DNA from: DATDAW01 sp036524675
GTDB lineage: Bacteria > Verrucomicrobiota > Verrucomicrobiia > Chthoniobacterales > DASVRZ01
Reading direction: 5' to 3'
Assembly (NCBI GenBank): GCA_036524675.1
Contig: DATDBU010000013.1
Coordinates: forward strand, 1 to 14,542
DNA: 14,542 nucleotides
Numbering within the stretch: position 1 is the first letter of the stretch; each line of letters begins with the position of its first letter. The position numbers and the translations under genes were made by a program. Below the pieces are notes generated by a model, which searched no databases, was not told the DNA's origin, and saw nothing but the letters and a program-made list of their open reading frames with translations. Positions 1 to 9,824 of this stretch are shown here, piece by piece.

Positions 1-981
1 TTTGCCTTCACGAAAAGCCTGCCGCTCCTGCTGATTGCCGCAATCATCGGTGTGATCAGCCCGAGCGGTTATGAGGTAGGCCCTTTTCTCGCTGTCGAAC
101 AGGCCGCCCTCTCCAAGACAATACCCGACAAGAAGCGCACAAGCGTATTTGCCTGGTACAATCTGGTGGGAGCATTCGCGACTGCTTTTGGCGCACTGGC
201 CGGCGGCTGGCTGAGCGGCTTTCTGCAAAAGGCTGGAAGCACTCCGCTCGACAGTTACCGAGTAATCTTACTGGGCTATGCAGCCATTGGAGTGCTCTTG
301 GCCTTGCTCTTTGCTGGACTGTCGCCAAGGGTAGAGGTGTTAAGATCAGATAGCTCGGCCGCTCTTCAAGCCCGGTTTGGACTACATCGTTCTCGAGGAG
401 CGGTGCTGAAATTGTGCTCCTTGTTTGCTCTGGATGCCTTCGCGGGCGGTTTTGTCATTCAGAGCATTGTCGCCTACTGGTTTCACATCCGTTTTAGCGT
501 CGACCCAGCCACATTGGGCGGGATCTTCTTTGGGGCCAACATTCTTGCCGGAATCTCTGGTCTAGCGACTGCCTGGATCGCTGCGCGGATCGGCCTTGTC
601 AACACCATGGTCTTCACGCATCTCCCTTCCAATATCCTCTTATTTCTCGTTCCGCTGATGCCCAACTTGCCTTTGGCGATAGCGGTCCTGCTGCTCCGGT
701 TCAGCCTTTCGCAAATGGACGTTACTCCGCGGCAATCTTATACCATGGCTGTGGTCGCTCCAGACGAACGCTCTGCGGCTGCAGGTGTGACCGGAATTGC
801 TCGGACCATTGGCGCATCTCTCTCTCCTGCCCTGGCAGGCTTGCTCATCAGCAACCCTGCCTTGTTAGGGGCACCATTCTTCGTCGCGAGTGGCTTGAAG
901 GTAGTTTACGACCTGCTGCTCTATCGCAGCTTCCGCGGTCTCAGAGCGCCGGAGGAGCAGCGCATGCCAAGAGCCAGCTGA
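1..981 (+). CDS. MFS transporter, C-terminal part (5' end outside window)
   Basis: The reading frame is open from base 1, so the gene starts upstream; a GTG at 52 is internal, not a believable start. The 326 visible residues contain several hydrophobic membrane helices separated by short basic loops, as in the major facilitator superfamily. The stretch ISPSGYEVGPFLAVEQAALS, followed by a FAWYNLVGAFATAFGALAGG helix, is the kind of conserved loop plus helix seen in MFS permeases; a second bundle of helices follows from about residue 150. It would sit in the inner membrane and move a small solute, but the substrate cannot be told. It ends at TGA 979-981 and converges on the ATPase remnant. It lies outside the metal operon and on the opposite strand, so a shared job is not supported. 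Family call is fairly sure, substrate unknown. Confidence 0.8.
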   Translation, partial: FAFTKSLPLLLIAAIIGVISPSGYEVGPFLAVEQAALSKTIPDKKRTSVFAWYNLVGAFATAFGALAGGWLSGFLQKAGSTPLDSYRVILLGYAAIGVLLALLFAGLSPRVEVLRSDSSAALQARFGLHRSRGAVLKLCSLFALDAFAGGFVIQSIVAYWFHIRFSVDPATLGGIFFGANILAGISGLATAWIAARIGLVNTMVFTHLPSNILLFLVPLMPNLPLAIAVLLLRFSLSQMDVTPRQSYTMAVVAPDERSAAAGVTGIARTIGASLSPALAGLLISNPALLGAPFFVASGLKVVYDLLLYRSFRGLRAPEEQRMPRAS

Positions 982-982
982 G

Positions 983-1380
983 TCAGCGTCCGCCAGGGCT
1001 CGCGAAGCTTGTGTTTCGAAGCGGCGCTTCGAACGCGTCGTTAACCATCAATGTGGGGCGGAGCCGCACCTTTGCCTCGCGGCTCAATTTCTCTCGAAAC
1101 AAGAGAGCCGAATTGAGGATGAAGGCTAATCCGAGCCAACGTGAATCAGTGCAGCAAGAATGGGGGAGAGCTGGCTGAACAAGGCCAGGAGAATGCCTAT
1201 CGAATCCACCGTAATCGTTCCCCAAAGGTTAAACATGATTACTCGGTAGCACCGCTTGCTGATCTTCAGCATTTCTCCGAGACGTGAGACGTCATTCGTC
1301 ATGAGCGTCACGTCGGCGGTTTCGAGTGCGACATCGGTGCCCTGGCCCATCGCAACGCCCACCGTAGCTTCTGCCAGCGC
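983..1380 (-). pseudogene. C-terminal remnant of a P1B-type heavy-metal ATPase, frameshifted
   Basis: On the minus strand the frame reads ALAEATVGVAMGQGTDVALE and then ADVTLM, which is the region just after the GDGINDAP hinge of P1B metal ATPases, followed by the two C-terminal membrane helices (NLWGTITVDSIGILLALF, then LSPILAALIHVGS). At 1129-1130 one base appears to be missing: the frame hits TAG at 1126-1128, whereas the neighbouring frame continues LAFILNSALLF, the expected end of the family (HVxSELAFILNSARLL type). Nothing N-terminal of the hinge exists here: no phosphorylation DKTG motif, no CPC helix, no metal-binding domain. It is therefore a 5'-truncated and frameshifted relic with no likely activity. 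Upstream, homology stops about 15 bases after the TAG of the PD40 gene and is in the same frame as that gene, pointing to a recombination junction at about 1380-1398. Recognisable homology ends near 1091; the rest of the tail to 983 is unrelated. Confidence 0.75.
1015..1033. terminator. Perfect hairpin between convergent genes
   Basis: TTCGAAGC (1015-1022), a GGC loop, then GCTTCGAA (1026-1033) form a perfect 8-bp stem. It lies 34 bases after the MFS stop and inside the decayed tail of the opposing ATPase remnant. There is no clean T-tract on either side, so if it ends transcription it is not a textbook intrinsic terminator. Bidirectional termination is an inference from position. Confidence 0.4.
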
Positions 1381-1395
1381 ATATTCTCGAAAAGC

Positions 1396-2292
1396 CTACG
1401 GTATCGGGGAAGCAGACTCGACTTCGGATTCTCTGGAGGTTTCGAGCAAGCCGATGAGATGGATCTCCTCGCGAATGAGCCTGTTTCCCTCGATGCGGAC
1501 AACATGGAGTTTGCGCGGTCCGTCGAAGCGGAGGGTGCCTTTGAGGAAAGCAGGCGCCCTTGCCATTTCCACACCGTCGACGATAACCGCCATGGATTGC
1601 CCGGATATCGCGACGTAGGCGAAGTGTCTGCCGTCCGGGCTAAAGGTGAATCCCGCGACGTTGCGATGCCGAGGGCCGGCTTTCCCATCGACCACGACGC
1701 GACCGTAACCTCCGTCTTTCGCGATGAACGCAAATCGAGAACTGTCCGGGGAGAAGACAAAGCTCTCCTTTATCACGGTATCCCATGCCTCGCCGGTTTT
1801 GCCATCAACAACAGCGGCAATCCGGCCGCCCATGCTCGTAAAGAAGGCAAACCGTCTGCTGTCGGAACTCCAGACCGGCATGCCCTCAGCGCTTCCGTCG
1901 TAGGCGGAGAATTCCTCTCCATCCACTACGACAACTTTCCGGCCGTCTCTCAATGCGCCCCAGGCGACGCGTTTGGAATCCGGGCTGAAGCTCAGGCTGT
2001 CGTTGACGATGCCCCCGTATTTCGGACTCTGCTCATCGTTCACGAAAACAGCCTCCCCGCCGTTCGGCAACGTCGCCATGTAGGCGATGCGTTTGCCGTC
2101 CGGACTTACGCGCACGGTCTGGGTCGCAACGCCCTCATGGAAAGTGGCAAGAGGCATCTCCAGTTTGAAAACTTCCCCGGAGACGGATTTTTCCTCCGCG
2201 AAAGCCGGGAAAATTGGCGCCGTCCCGAGTATTGCCAGCAACGAGCGACGGACCGCGGCTCTCCGAATTCTTCTGAATGGATGATGCTGCAT
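1396..2292 (-). CDS. Exported PD40/WD40-like beta-propeller protein
   Basis: 298 residues. The N-terminus is basic (RRIRRAAVRR), then hydrophobic (SLLAILGTAPIFPAFA) and ends at an AFAEE cleavage-like site, so it is probably exported to the periplasm. The body carries about five PD40-type blades, each with an SPDGKR-like turn followed by an aromatic beta strand: SPDGKRIAYMA, SPDSKRVAWGA, SSDSRRFAFFT, SPDSSRFAFIA, SPDGRHFAYVA. Such TolB-like propellers usually bind a partner protein; no catalytic motif is seen. The ATG lies 4 bases after the czcA stop with no Shine-Dalgarno, suggesting translational coupling and the last place in the efflux operon. The final residues (LLETSRESEVESASPIP) do not look like a blade, and the ATPase remnant begins directly after the stop, so the C-terminus may have been reshaped by recombination. 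Its role in metal efflux is unknown. Confidence 0.75.
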   Translation of the reverse strand: MQHHPFRRIRRAAVRRSLLAILGTAPIFPAFAEEKSVSGEVFKLEMPLATFHEGVATQTVRVSPDGKRIAYMATLPNGGEAVFVNDEQSPKYGGIVNDSLSFSPDSKRVAWGALRDGRKVVVVDGEEFSAYDGSAEGMPVWSSDSRRFAFFTSMGGRIAAVVDGKTGEAWDTVIKESFVFSPDSSRFAFIAKDGGYGRVVVDGKAGPRHRNVAGFTFSPDGRHFAYVAISGQSMAVIVDGVEMARAPAFLKGTLRFDGPRKLHVVRIEGNRLIREEIHLIGLLETSRESEVESASPIP

Positions 2293-2296
2293 GGTC

Positions 2297-5497
<3,201 letters not shown>

Positions 5498-5509
5498 TGG
5501 AAGAAACCC

Positions 5510-5851
5510 TCAAAGGGCCTCGTTTTGTGCTTCGCCGGTTCGGATGCGCACGGTTTGGATGATTTCGGTGACGATGATGAGTCCGTCGCCGTTCGTGCCA
5601 GTGTGTGCGGCGCGGCGGATGGTATCGACGATGGATTCAGCGATGTCATCGGCGGCGACGATTTCGATCTTTTTCTTCGGATGGAAAAAGAGGTTCTCCG
5701 CGCTCAGGACGAAACTGCCGCTCGCACCGCGCCCCCGGCCCTGACCATGCACGTCGCTAAACGTGAGGCCGGGAAAGTGCGGGAGTTCATGAAGGGCTTT
5801 CACGACGCGTCCGAGCATCTGCGGCTTGATGATGGCTTTGATTTCTTTCAT
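5510..5851 (-). CDS. PII-like signalling protein of the efflux-linked PII-NG type
   Basis: 113 residues with the PII ferredoxin-like fold order: beta1 MKEIKAIIKP, helix MLGRVVKALHELP, beta2 with GQGRGRG, beta3 KKKIEIVA, helix AESIVDTIRRAAH, then the B-loop TGTNGDG (84-90) and beta4 LIIVTEI. The T-loop region (about 38-60) is unlike GlnB/GlnK and lacks the uridylylated Tyr51. The family known as PII-NG is typically encoded with CzcA/CusA-type pumps, and here it sits between the adaptor gene (16-base gap) and the pump gene (12-base gap). It therefore probably senses a nucleotide or metal and modulates the pump, rather than nitrogen status; that role is inference. AAGGAG lies about 12 bases before the ATG. 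Cytoplasmic; no signal peptide. Confidence 0.85.
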   Translation of the reverse strand: MKEIKAIIKPQMLGRVVKALHELPHFPGLTFSDVHGQGRGRGASGSFVLSAENLFFHPKKKIEIVAADDIAESIVDTIRRAAHTGTNGDGLIIVTEIIQTVRIRTGEAQNEAL

Positions 5852-5867
5852 GGCTTTTGTCGGCTCC

Positions 5868-7127
5868 TTAGTGGTCGTGGGTCGCGCCGGATTTCATGAC
5901 GTCGGCCTTGATGATGAAGCTGTTTTCGGCGGCGTATTCGCTGTCGGCAGGCAATCCGTCCGTCACTTCAACCCATTCGTCGTCGCGCCGGCCGATCTCG
6001 ATGGGCACGGCCTCGAATGTGTTGCCGACCCGGATGAAGATGACATCCCAATCGCGGAAGGTTTGCAGCGCGCTGACCTTGACCGCGACGGGAACTTCGG
6101 CGGATTTTGTGGTGACGATTCCTTCAACGAATACACCCGGCCGCAAGAGCCCGTTGGGATTGGGAACCACGCTGCGCGCGAGCATCGTTTGAGAAGCCTC
6201 GGCCCCGAGGGGCGACAAGTAGTCGAGGCGCGCTTCGATGGGTGTCTCTCCGTCGCCAGACTCGATTTTCACTGCTTGCCCGGTCTTCAACAACGAGAAG
6301 TCATTGCGGTGAACGGTGAAATCCACCCACACCGTGCTGAGGTCGGCGACGGTGAAAAGGCTCTGCTGGCTGTCCACGGATTCACCGAGCGTGGCGTCCT
6401 TTTCGATGATGGTTCCCTCGATTTCCGCCTTCACCTCGTATGGTTGCAAGCTTTCGTTGCTTTCAATGGTCACGAGCACGTCGCCTTTCTTCACTGAGTC
6501 GCCCAGGTTTTTGGCGACCTTGCGGACCATGCCTGGGAAGCGCGGGGTGACGTGGGCCATGCGCTCGGCGTTGAGCCTGACCAATCCGCGCAGAGACAGC
6601 GTCTCCCGGACGGTGGCCGGACCGGCGCGCAGCATTTCGATGCCCGCCTTGGCCACGGTTTCCGGGGGGAGTTGAGTGCGGCCCTCGATGGAATCAAACT
6701 TCCATTCATAGCTGCGCCCGGCGTTTCCCGCTCGAACCGTCGCGTGGAAGGAGTGCGGTTCGACGACATCCTTGTCCCCGACGAGGTAGTCCTCCTGCTT
6801 TTTGAAATTTATGGTTTCCGTGCGGTTGATGCGTTCCAGCGTGATCGTGAGCGTGATGGGTGCGGGATCCATCGGCTTGCCGTCCTTGTAGAAGTAAACT
6901 CGGAACTCCGGCGTGACTCCTTCCGGCTCGTAAATCGTGACCTCGCATTGGAAATCGCGGTCGCCGAAAAGGCGTCCGCCATGCGGCCCGCGCGCGGTGT
7001 CTTCCGCTTCGGCCTCGTTGGCGTGCGGCTCGCCGCCAGGCGGGGTTTCGTGGTTGAGGATTCGCGTGGCTGCGAAAACCGCCGCCGCAATGATGACGGG
7101 AATGAGAACGATTTTGAGAATCTTCAT
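5868..7127 (-). CDS. czcB: CzcB-type RND adaptor (membrane fusion protein)
   Basis: 419 residues. A single N-terminal hydrophobic segment (about 4-20) exports or anchors it to the inner membrane. A periplasmic N-terminal domain follows, with GPHGGRLFGDRDFQCEV (47-63), a His-containing sequence typical of CzcB-like adaptors and a plausible metal contact. Next come a barrel-sandwich/lipoyl domain (GLVRLNAERMAHVTPRFPGM, then KGDVLVTIES), no obvious long alpha-hairpin, and a beta-barrel with VDFTVHRNDF, ending in a membrane-proximal domain and GATHDH. It bridges the CzcA pump to the CzcC channel and may hand over metal. The gene begins 5 bases after the czcC stop; no good Shine-Dalgarno is visible, so coupling to czcC is likely. 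Intact. Confidence 0.9.
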   Translation of the reverse strand: MKILKIVLIPVIIAAAVFAATRILNHETPPGGEPHANEAEAEDTARGPHGGRLFGDRDFQCEVTIYEPEGVTPEFRVYFYKDGKPMDPAPITLTITLERINRTETINFKKQEDYLVGDKDVVEPHSFHATVRAGNAGRSYEWKFDSIEGRTQLPPETVAKAGIEMLRAGPATVRETLSLRGLVRLNAERMAHVTPRFPGMVRKVAKNLGDSVKKGDVLVTIESNESLQPYEVKAEIEGTIIEKDATLGESVDSQQSLFTVADLSTVWVDFTVHRNDFSLLKTGQAVKIESGDGETPIEARLDYLSPLGAEASQTMLARSVVPNPNGLLRPGVFVEGIVTTKSAEVPVAVKVSALQTFRDWDVIFIRVGNTFEAVPIEIGRRDDEWVEVTDGLPADSEYAAENSFIIKADVMKSGATHDH

Positions 7128-7132
7128 GGGAA

Positions 7133-8434
7133 TCAGTTTTTCTTTTTGAAAGGCGCGGGCGCGGGAGATTGGGGTGCAAGAGCTGCCGCTCCGATGAGCC
7201 GGTCAATCTCGACCTGCCGAAGGTGATAGCCGAGAGCGGCCTCGATGTTTTGGCGCCGCAATCCGATGAGCGAGCGGCGGGCGTCGGCCAGCTCCAGATA
7301 CGAAAAGCGGCCCTGCCGATAGCCATCCTCGGTGGCCGACATGACTTCCTTTGCCGCGGGAAGGATTTCGTTGGCCATGACATCCAGTTCGGTGACGGAG
7401 TGGACAAGTTCCTGATAAGCCTCGAAAAGCTTCACGGCGAGCTGAACGCGAATGGCCCTCCCCATCGCTTCCGCCTTGCCATGAAGTTGCAGGGCTTCCT
7501 GGATACCCGCCTGTCCGCGGTCGAAGAGCGGAAGCGGCAAAGACACGCCGAACACACCGGCCCACGCGTTTTCATCCGCAAACTGCCGGAGGCCGGCGGT
7601 CAGCGTCACGTCGGGAATTCGCAGGGTGCGGGCGAGCCGGAGCTGGGCTTCGCGAAGACTGGCTTCCTCCGCAAACCGGGCAAGGTCGGGATTGCTGCCG
7701 ATCCCTGCCATGAGGCTGCCAAACGCTTCCGGCTGGCGCCGCGCATAAAAGTCAGCGCGGGCGCCGGAAAACGTCGCTTCCTCGCTGCCCCACGTCGCAG
7801 CGAGCGCCTTGCGCGCAGAAAGAAGCGAATGCTCGACATGTTCTTCCTCGATCTTTGCCTGGGCGACGGCGATATCCGCCCGTCGTTGCTCGACGACCGA
7901 GGCGCGCGCGGCGTCGACTCGCTCCTTGACTGCGGCGCTGGCCGCTTCCGCGAGCGTGGAAGACTCCTTCGCGAGGGCAAGGCGCTCCTGCGCCGCGACG
8001 ACCTCGATGAATCTGCGCGCCGTTTCGGCCAGCACGTCGAGCCGCCGGATTTCGTAATCCCAGGCGGCGAGATCATTGGCGAGGCGGGCCTCGGCAATGC
8101 GCGCCGACCTCTTGCCGCCCAGTTCGATGAGCTGGCTCAGCTGCAGCGTGGTTTCGGTGTCATCCGCGCCGGTGCCGCTTCTGCTGCTGGGAAGGTTCTC
8201 GACCTCGAGTCTAAGCTCGGGATTCGGAAGAACTTTCGCCCGAATGGAGCGGGCCTCTCCGGCCCGTAGTCCGTAACGGTCCGCGGAGAGCACGGGGCTG
8301 TTGCTCAGCGACAGGGCAATGGCGCCGGACAGGGTGAGGCCGCCTTTCGGCACCGCCATCCGGGAGTCCTGGGCACGCAGCCCGGGACCGGCGGCCAACA
8401 GGACGACCGCCGCAAAAATCGGAATGGTCTTCAT
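7133..8434 (-). CDS. czcC: CzcC-type outer-membrane efflux channel (TolC/OMF family)
   Basis: 433 residues. A signal peptide (MKTIPIFAAVVLLAAGPGLRA, cut near AQ) is followed by two repeats of the outer-membrane factor fold: long alanine- and glutamate-rich coiled-coil helices around LSQLIELGGKRSARIAEARL and again near the C-terminus (YRQGRFSYLELADARRSLIGLRRQ), typical of the TolC superfamily. It should form a trimeric channel that completes the CzcCBA tripartite system. TGAGGAG lies 7 bases before the ATG, and its TGA is the stop of the lipoprotein gene, so the two are translationally coupled. Length and motifs are normal. The product ends PAPAPFKKKN. Confidence 0.9.
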   Translation of the reverse strand: MKTIPIFAAVVLLAAGPGLRAQDSRMAVPKGGLTLSGAIALSLSNSPVLSADRYGLRAGEARSIRAKVLPNPELRLEVENLPSSRSGTGADDTETTLQLSQLIELGGKRSARIAEARLANDLAAWDYEIRRLDVLAETARRFIEVVAAQERLALAKESSTLAEAASAAVKERVDAARASVVEQRRADIAVAQAKIEEEHVEHSLLSARKALAATWGSEEATFSGARADFYARRQPEAFGSLMAGIGSNPDLARFAEEASLREAQLRLARTLRIPDVTLTAGLRQFADENAWAGVFGVSLPLPLFDRGQAGIQEALQLHGKAEAMGRAIRVQLAVKLFEAYQELVHSVTELDVMANEILPAAKEVMSATEDGYRQGRFSYLELADARRSLIGLRRQNIEAALGYHLRQVEIDRLIGAAALAPQSPAPAPFKKKN

Positions 8435-8443
8435 GAGCGCTCC

Positions 8444-8902
8444 TCAGCCGCGATCGTCGTCGGAGTGAGATTCGTTGTGATAAGTCACACGAATCCGCGA
8501 GGCCTGCCGGGCTTCGCTCAGTGGGAAGCTGGCGACATACGATTGCGGGCCATGCCGGCCGCGCGTCGTGCGCGGATGGGCACGATCGATGTCGTCCTGC
8601 TCTTGCGCGATGATCTGCCCGCTGTTGGCGATCAACTGAATGTCCACGTGCGCGGAAGGATTAAGGAACCGGCCCTTCGTCACGCCGGCCACATATAGCC
8701 GGTCAGCCGTCTCGAAGGCGCGAAAGCTCATCACCTGGCCCGTGCCAGAGTGAATCGCTTGAATCGGAAGCGAGGAATCCGCCTGGCGGATATAGCTGTC
8801 GAGCGAACCGCAGGCGGAAAGCATACCGGCGGTCGCGCCGACAATGATGATGTTGCGAAGGCGGGCGAGCCCGCCGGGAATCGGAAGTATTGGAAAGTTC
8901 AT
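8444..8902 (-). CDS. Small lipoprotein heading the efflux operon, function unknown
   Basis: 152 residues. A hydrophobic stretch (NIIIVGATAGM) leads to a lipobox LSAC with the acylated Cys at 31, then GSLDS, as in outer-membrane lipoproteins. The mature part looks like a single beta-rich domain (SFRAFETADRLYVAGVTKG, then AHVDIQLIANSGQIIAQ, then SRIRVTYH). Two clusters could bind metal but are not a known motif: HPRTTRGRHG and the C-terminal HNESHSDDDRG. I do not recognise the family. Its stop overlaps the czcC Shine-Dalgarno, so it is the first gene of the efflux operon and probably acts with the pump in the periplasm. The GGG about 8 bases before the ATG is a weak ribosome site. The lipobox makes the coding call good; the role is open. 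Confidence 0.7.
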   Translation of the reverse strand: MNFPILPIPGGLARLRNIIIVGATAGMLSACGSLDSYIRQADSSLPIQAIHSGTGQVMSFRAFETADRLYVAGVTKGRFLNPSAHVDIQLIANSGQIIAQEQDDIDRAHPRTTRGRHGPQSYVASFPLSEARQASRIRVTYHNESHSDDDRG

Positions 8903-8959
8903 TGAGTTGCCCTGATGAACCGCTGTCCATCGTGGGACGCGGAAGTGGGTGCTTTTGAG

Positions 8960-9007
8960 ACGGGCGAAGACCCGTTAACGACGGTACGCGGGCACACTGC
9001 GCCCGCG
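8960..9007 (-). terminator. Two tandem hairpins between the His-rich gene and the efflux operon
   Basis: CGCGGGC (8987-8993) pairs with GCCCGCG (9001-9007) around a 7-base loop, and ACGGG (8960-8964) pairs with CCCGT (8971-8975) around a 6-base loop. They sit 6 to 53 bases downstream of the His-rich gene stop on the minus strand. No U-tract follows on that strand, so they could be a weak terminator, an attenuator, or an RNA processing site ahead of the lipoprotein gene. Confidence 0.4.
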
Positions 9008-9012
9008 AATGC

Positions 9013-9345
9013 TCAGGACAACTGAGGCGGGAGCGTGATTTCGCGAATGGAACCCGGGGGCGGAAGCACGTTCGGAGAATTCAATGTTCCACAAATGGGC
9101 AAGCGGCCTTCCCAGCGAAGCGAATCCTGAAGCGCCGCGGAATGACTGTGTCCATCGGTGGAATGAGCGGGCTCAGCGTTATCGCCTTCGTTTGGAAAAG
9201 GCAGTTCTTCACAGCCGTGATGATGTGAATGACCGCCGGCAAGCAACCCGGCATGGTCGGCGCAATGAAGCATCGTCTCCGCAAAGAAGAGGGCCACAAC
9301 TGCCGCAAGCACAGCAGAAATCGAGGAGCTCCTCAGAGATTTCAT
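9013..9345 (-). CDS. Small exported histidine-rich protein, candidate metal binder
   Basis: 110 residues from the ATG at 9343-9345. A longer frame to 9555 exists but its extra part is antisense to the regulator gene, and a signal peptide begins exactly at this internal Met. Residues 8-24 are hydrophobic (SISAVLAAVVALFFAE), then come HCADH (27-31), HSHHHGCEE (39-47) and HSTDGHSHS (61-69). These give at least nine His and two Cys in a short acidic background, as in periplasmic zinc or nickel buffers. A conserved-looking CGTLNSPNVLPPPG segment ends it. No family is recognised. It lies 34 bases after the Fur-family gene on the same strand and before the efflux operon, so a role in capturing excess metal is plausible inference. 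It has no strong ribosome site. Confidence 0.65.
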   Translation of the reverse strand: MKSLRSSSISAVLAAVVALFFAETMLHCADHAGLLAGGHSHHHGCEELPFPNEGDNAEPAHSTDGHSHSAALQDSLRWEGRLPICGTLNSPNVLPPPGSIREITLPPQLS

Positions 9346-9354
9346 GCGGGCGTG

Positions 9355-9383
9355 TGTGTAGCAGCGGGTTGTTGTCTTGTCAA
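9355..9383 (-). promoter_or_regulatory. Possible sigma-70 promoter for the His-rich gene
   Basis: On the minus strand TTGACA (9378-9383) is a perfect -35 box that overlaps the stop codon of the regulator. A 17-base spacer leads to TACACA (9355-9360), a fair -10 box. Transcription would begin only about 3 bases before the ATG, giving an almost leaderless mRNA, which fits the missing ribosome site but also makes a chance match possible. Confidence 0.3.
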
Positions 9384-9760
9384 TGTCGCGCCTCGCCGAC
9401 GCAAGCGCCGCAGAGACCGTGAAGCGTGATCTCGTGTGCCTCGACCACAAAAGAGGGAGGCGCAAGCTTTTCCACCTGCGGCAAGCATTCCGCGAGGTCG
9501 AAAACCAAACCGCAAACCCGGCAAACGAAATGGTGATGATGCTTGAGCCCGGCATAGTCGTAATGCGTCACCCCGGCCACGTTCACCGGAACAACATGCT
9601 TCTCGTTTACCAATGCCTTTAAGGACCGGTAAACCGTCGCGATGCCAAGAGCCGGGCAGATCGCCTGCGCGCGTGTCAGCACCGCCCGCGGCGTCAACGC
9701 ACCTTCCGCTTCCCGAATAGTCTGTAAAATCGCTTCGCGTTGACGGGTTTTGCGCTGCAT
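9380..9760 (-). CDS. Fur/Zur-family metal-responsive repressor
   Basis: 126 residues, usual for the family but with a short N-terminus. The winged helix is at 1-60, with recognition helix ATVYRSLKALV (41-51). Next is the metal-sensing hinge HHHH (74-77), followed by FVCRVCG (CxxC at 80-83) and a second CxxC, CGAC (117-120), which together form the structural Zn(Cys)4 site of Fur/Zur proteins. Regulatory-site candidates are the hinge histidines and H109/E110. It sits directly upstream of the His-rich gene and divergent from the porin, with a Fur-type palindrome 18 bases before its ATG, so autoregulation is likely. Whether it senses Zn (Zur) or Fe (Fur) cannot be settled from sequence; the zinc-type efflux neighbours favour Zur or a related sensor. 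No ribosome site is seen. Confidence 0.88.
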   Translation of the reverse strand: MQRKTRQREAILQTIREAEGALTPRAVLTRAQAICPALGIATVYRSLKALVNEKHVVPVNVAGVTHYDYAGLKHHHHFVCRVCGLVFDLAECLPQVEKLAPPSFVVEAHEITLHGLCGACVGEARH

Positions 9761-9778
9761 CGAACAAATTCGCTTGCC

Positions 9779-9800
9779 TGATAATGAGAATCAATTATCA
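9779..9800. promoter_or_regulatory. Fur/Zur-type operator between divergent regulator and porin genes
   Basis: TGATAAT (9779-9785) and ATTATCA (9794-9800) are perfect inverted arms around an 8-base centre GAGAATCA. The left 15 bases fit the 7-1-7 Fur consensus TGATAATnATTATCA in 13 positions. The whole site resembles the 21-bp overlapping Fur box with one extra base. It is 18 bases from the regulator ATG and 24 from the porin ATG, placed to block both promoters. Family consensus is established; binding here is inferred. Confidence 0.7.
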
Positions 9801-9824
9801 CCAAGCGGGCTCCTGTCAAATCGC

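Noticed and set aside
7169..8269. Plus-strand 366-codon open frame opposite czcC
   Set aside because: Shadow of a well-supported outer-membrane factor; no signal, helices or motif of its own.
9346..9555. N-terminal extension of the His-rich protein to 9555
   Set aside because: The extra 70 codons overlap the regulator gene in another frame, and a signal peptide begins exactly at the internal Met at 9345.
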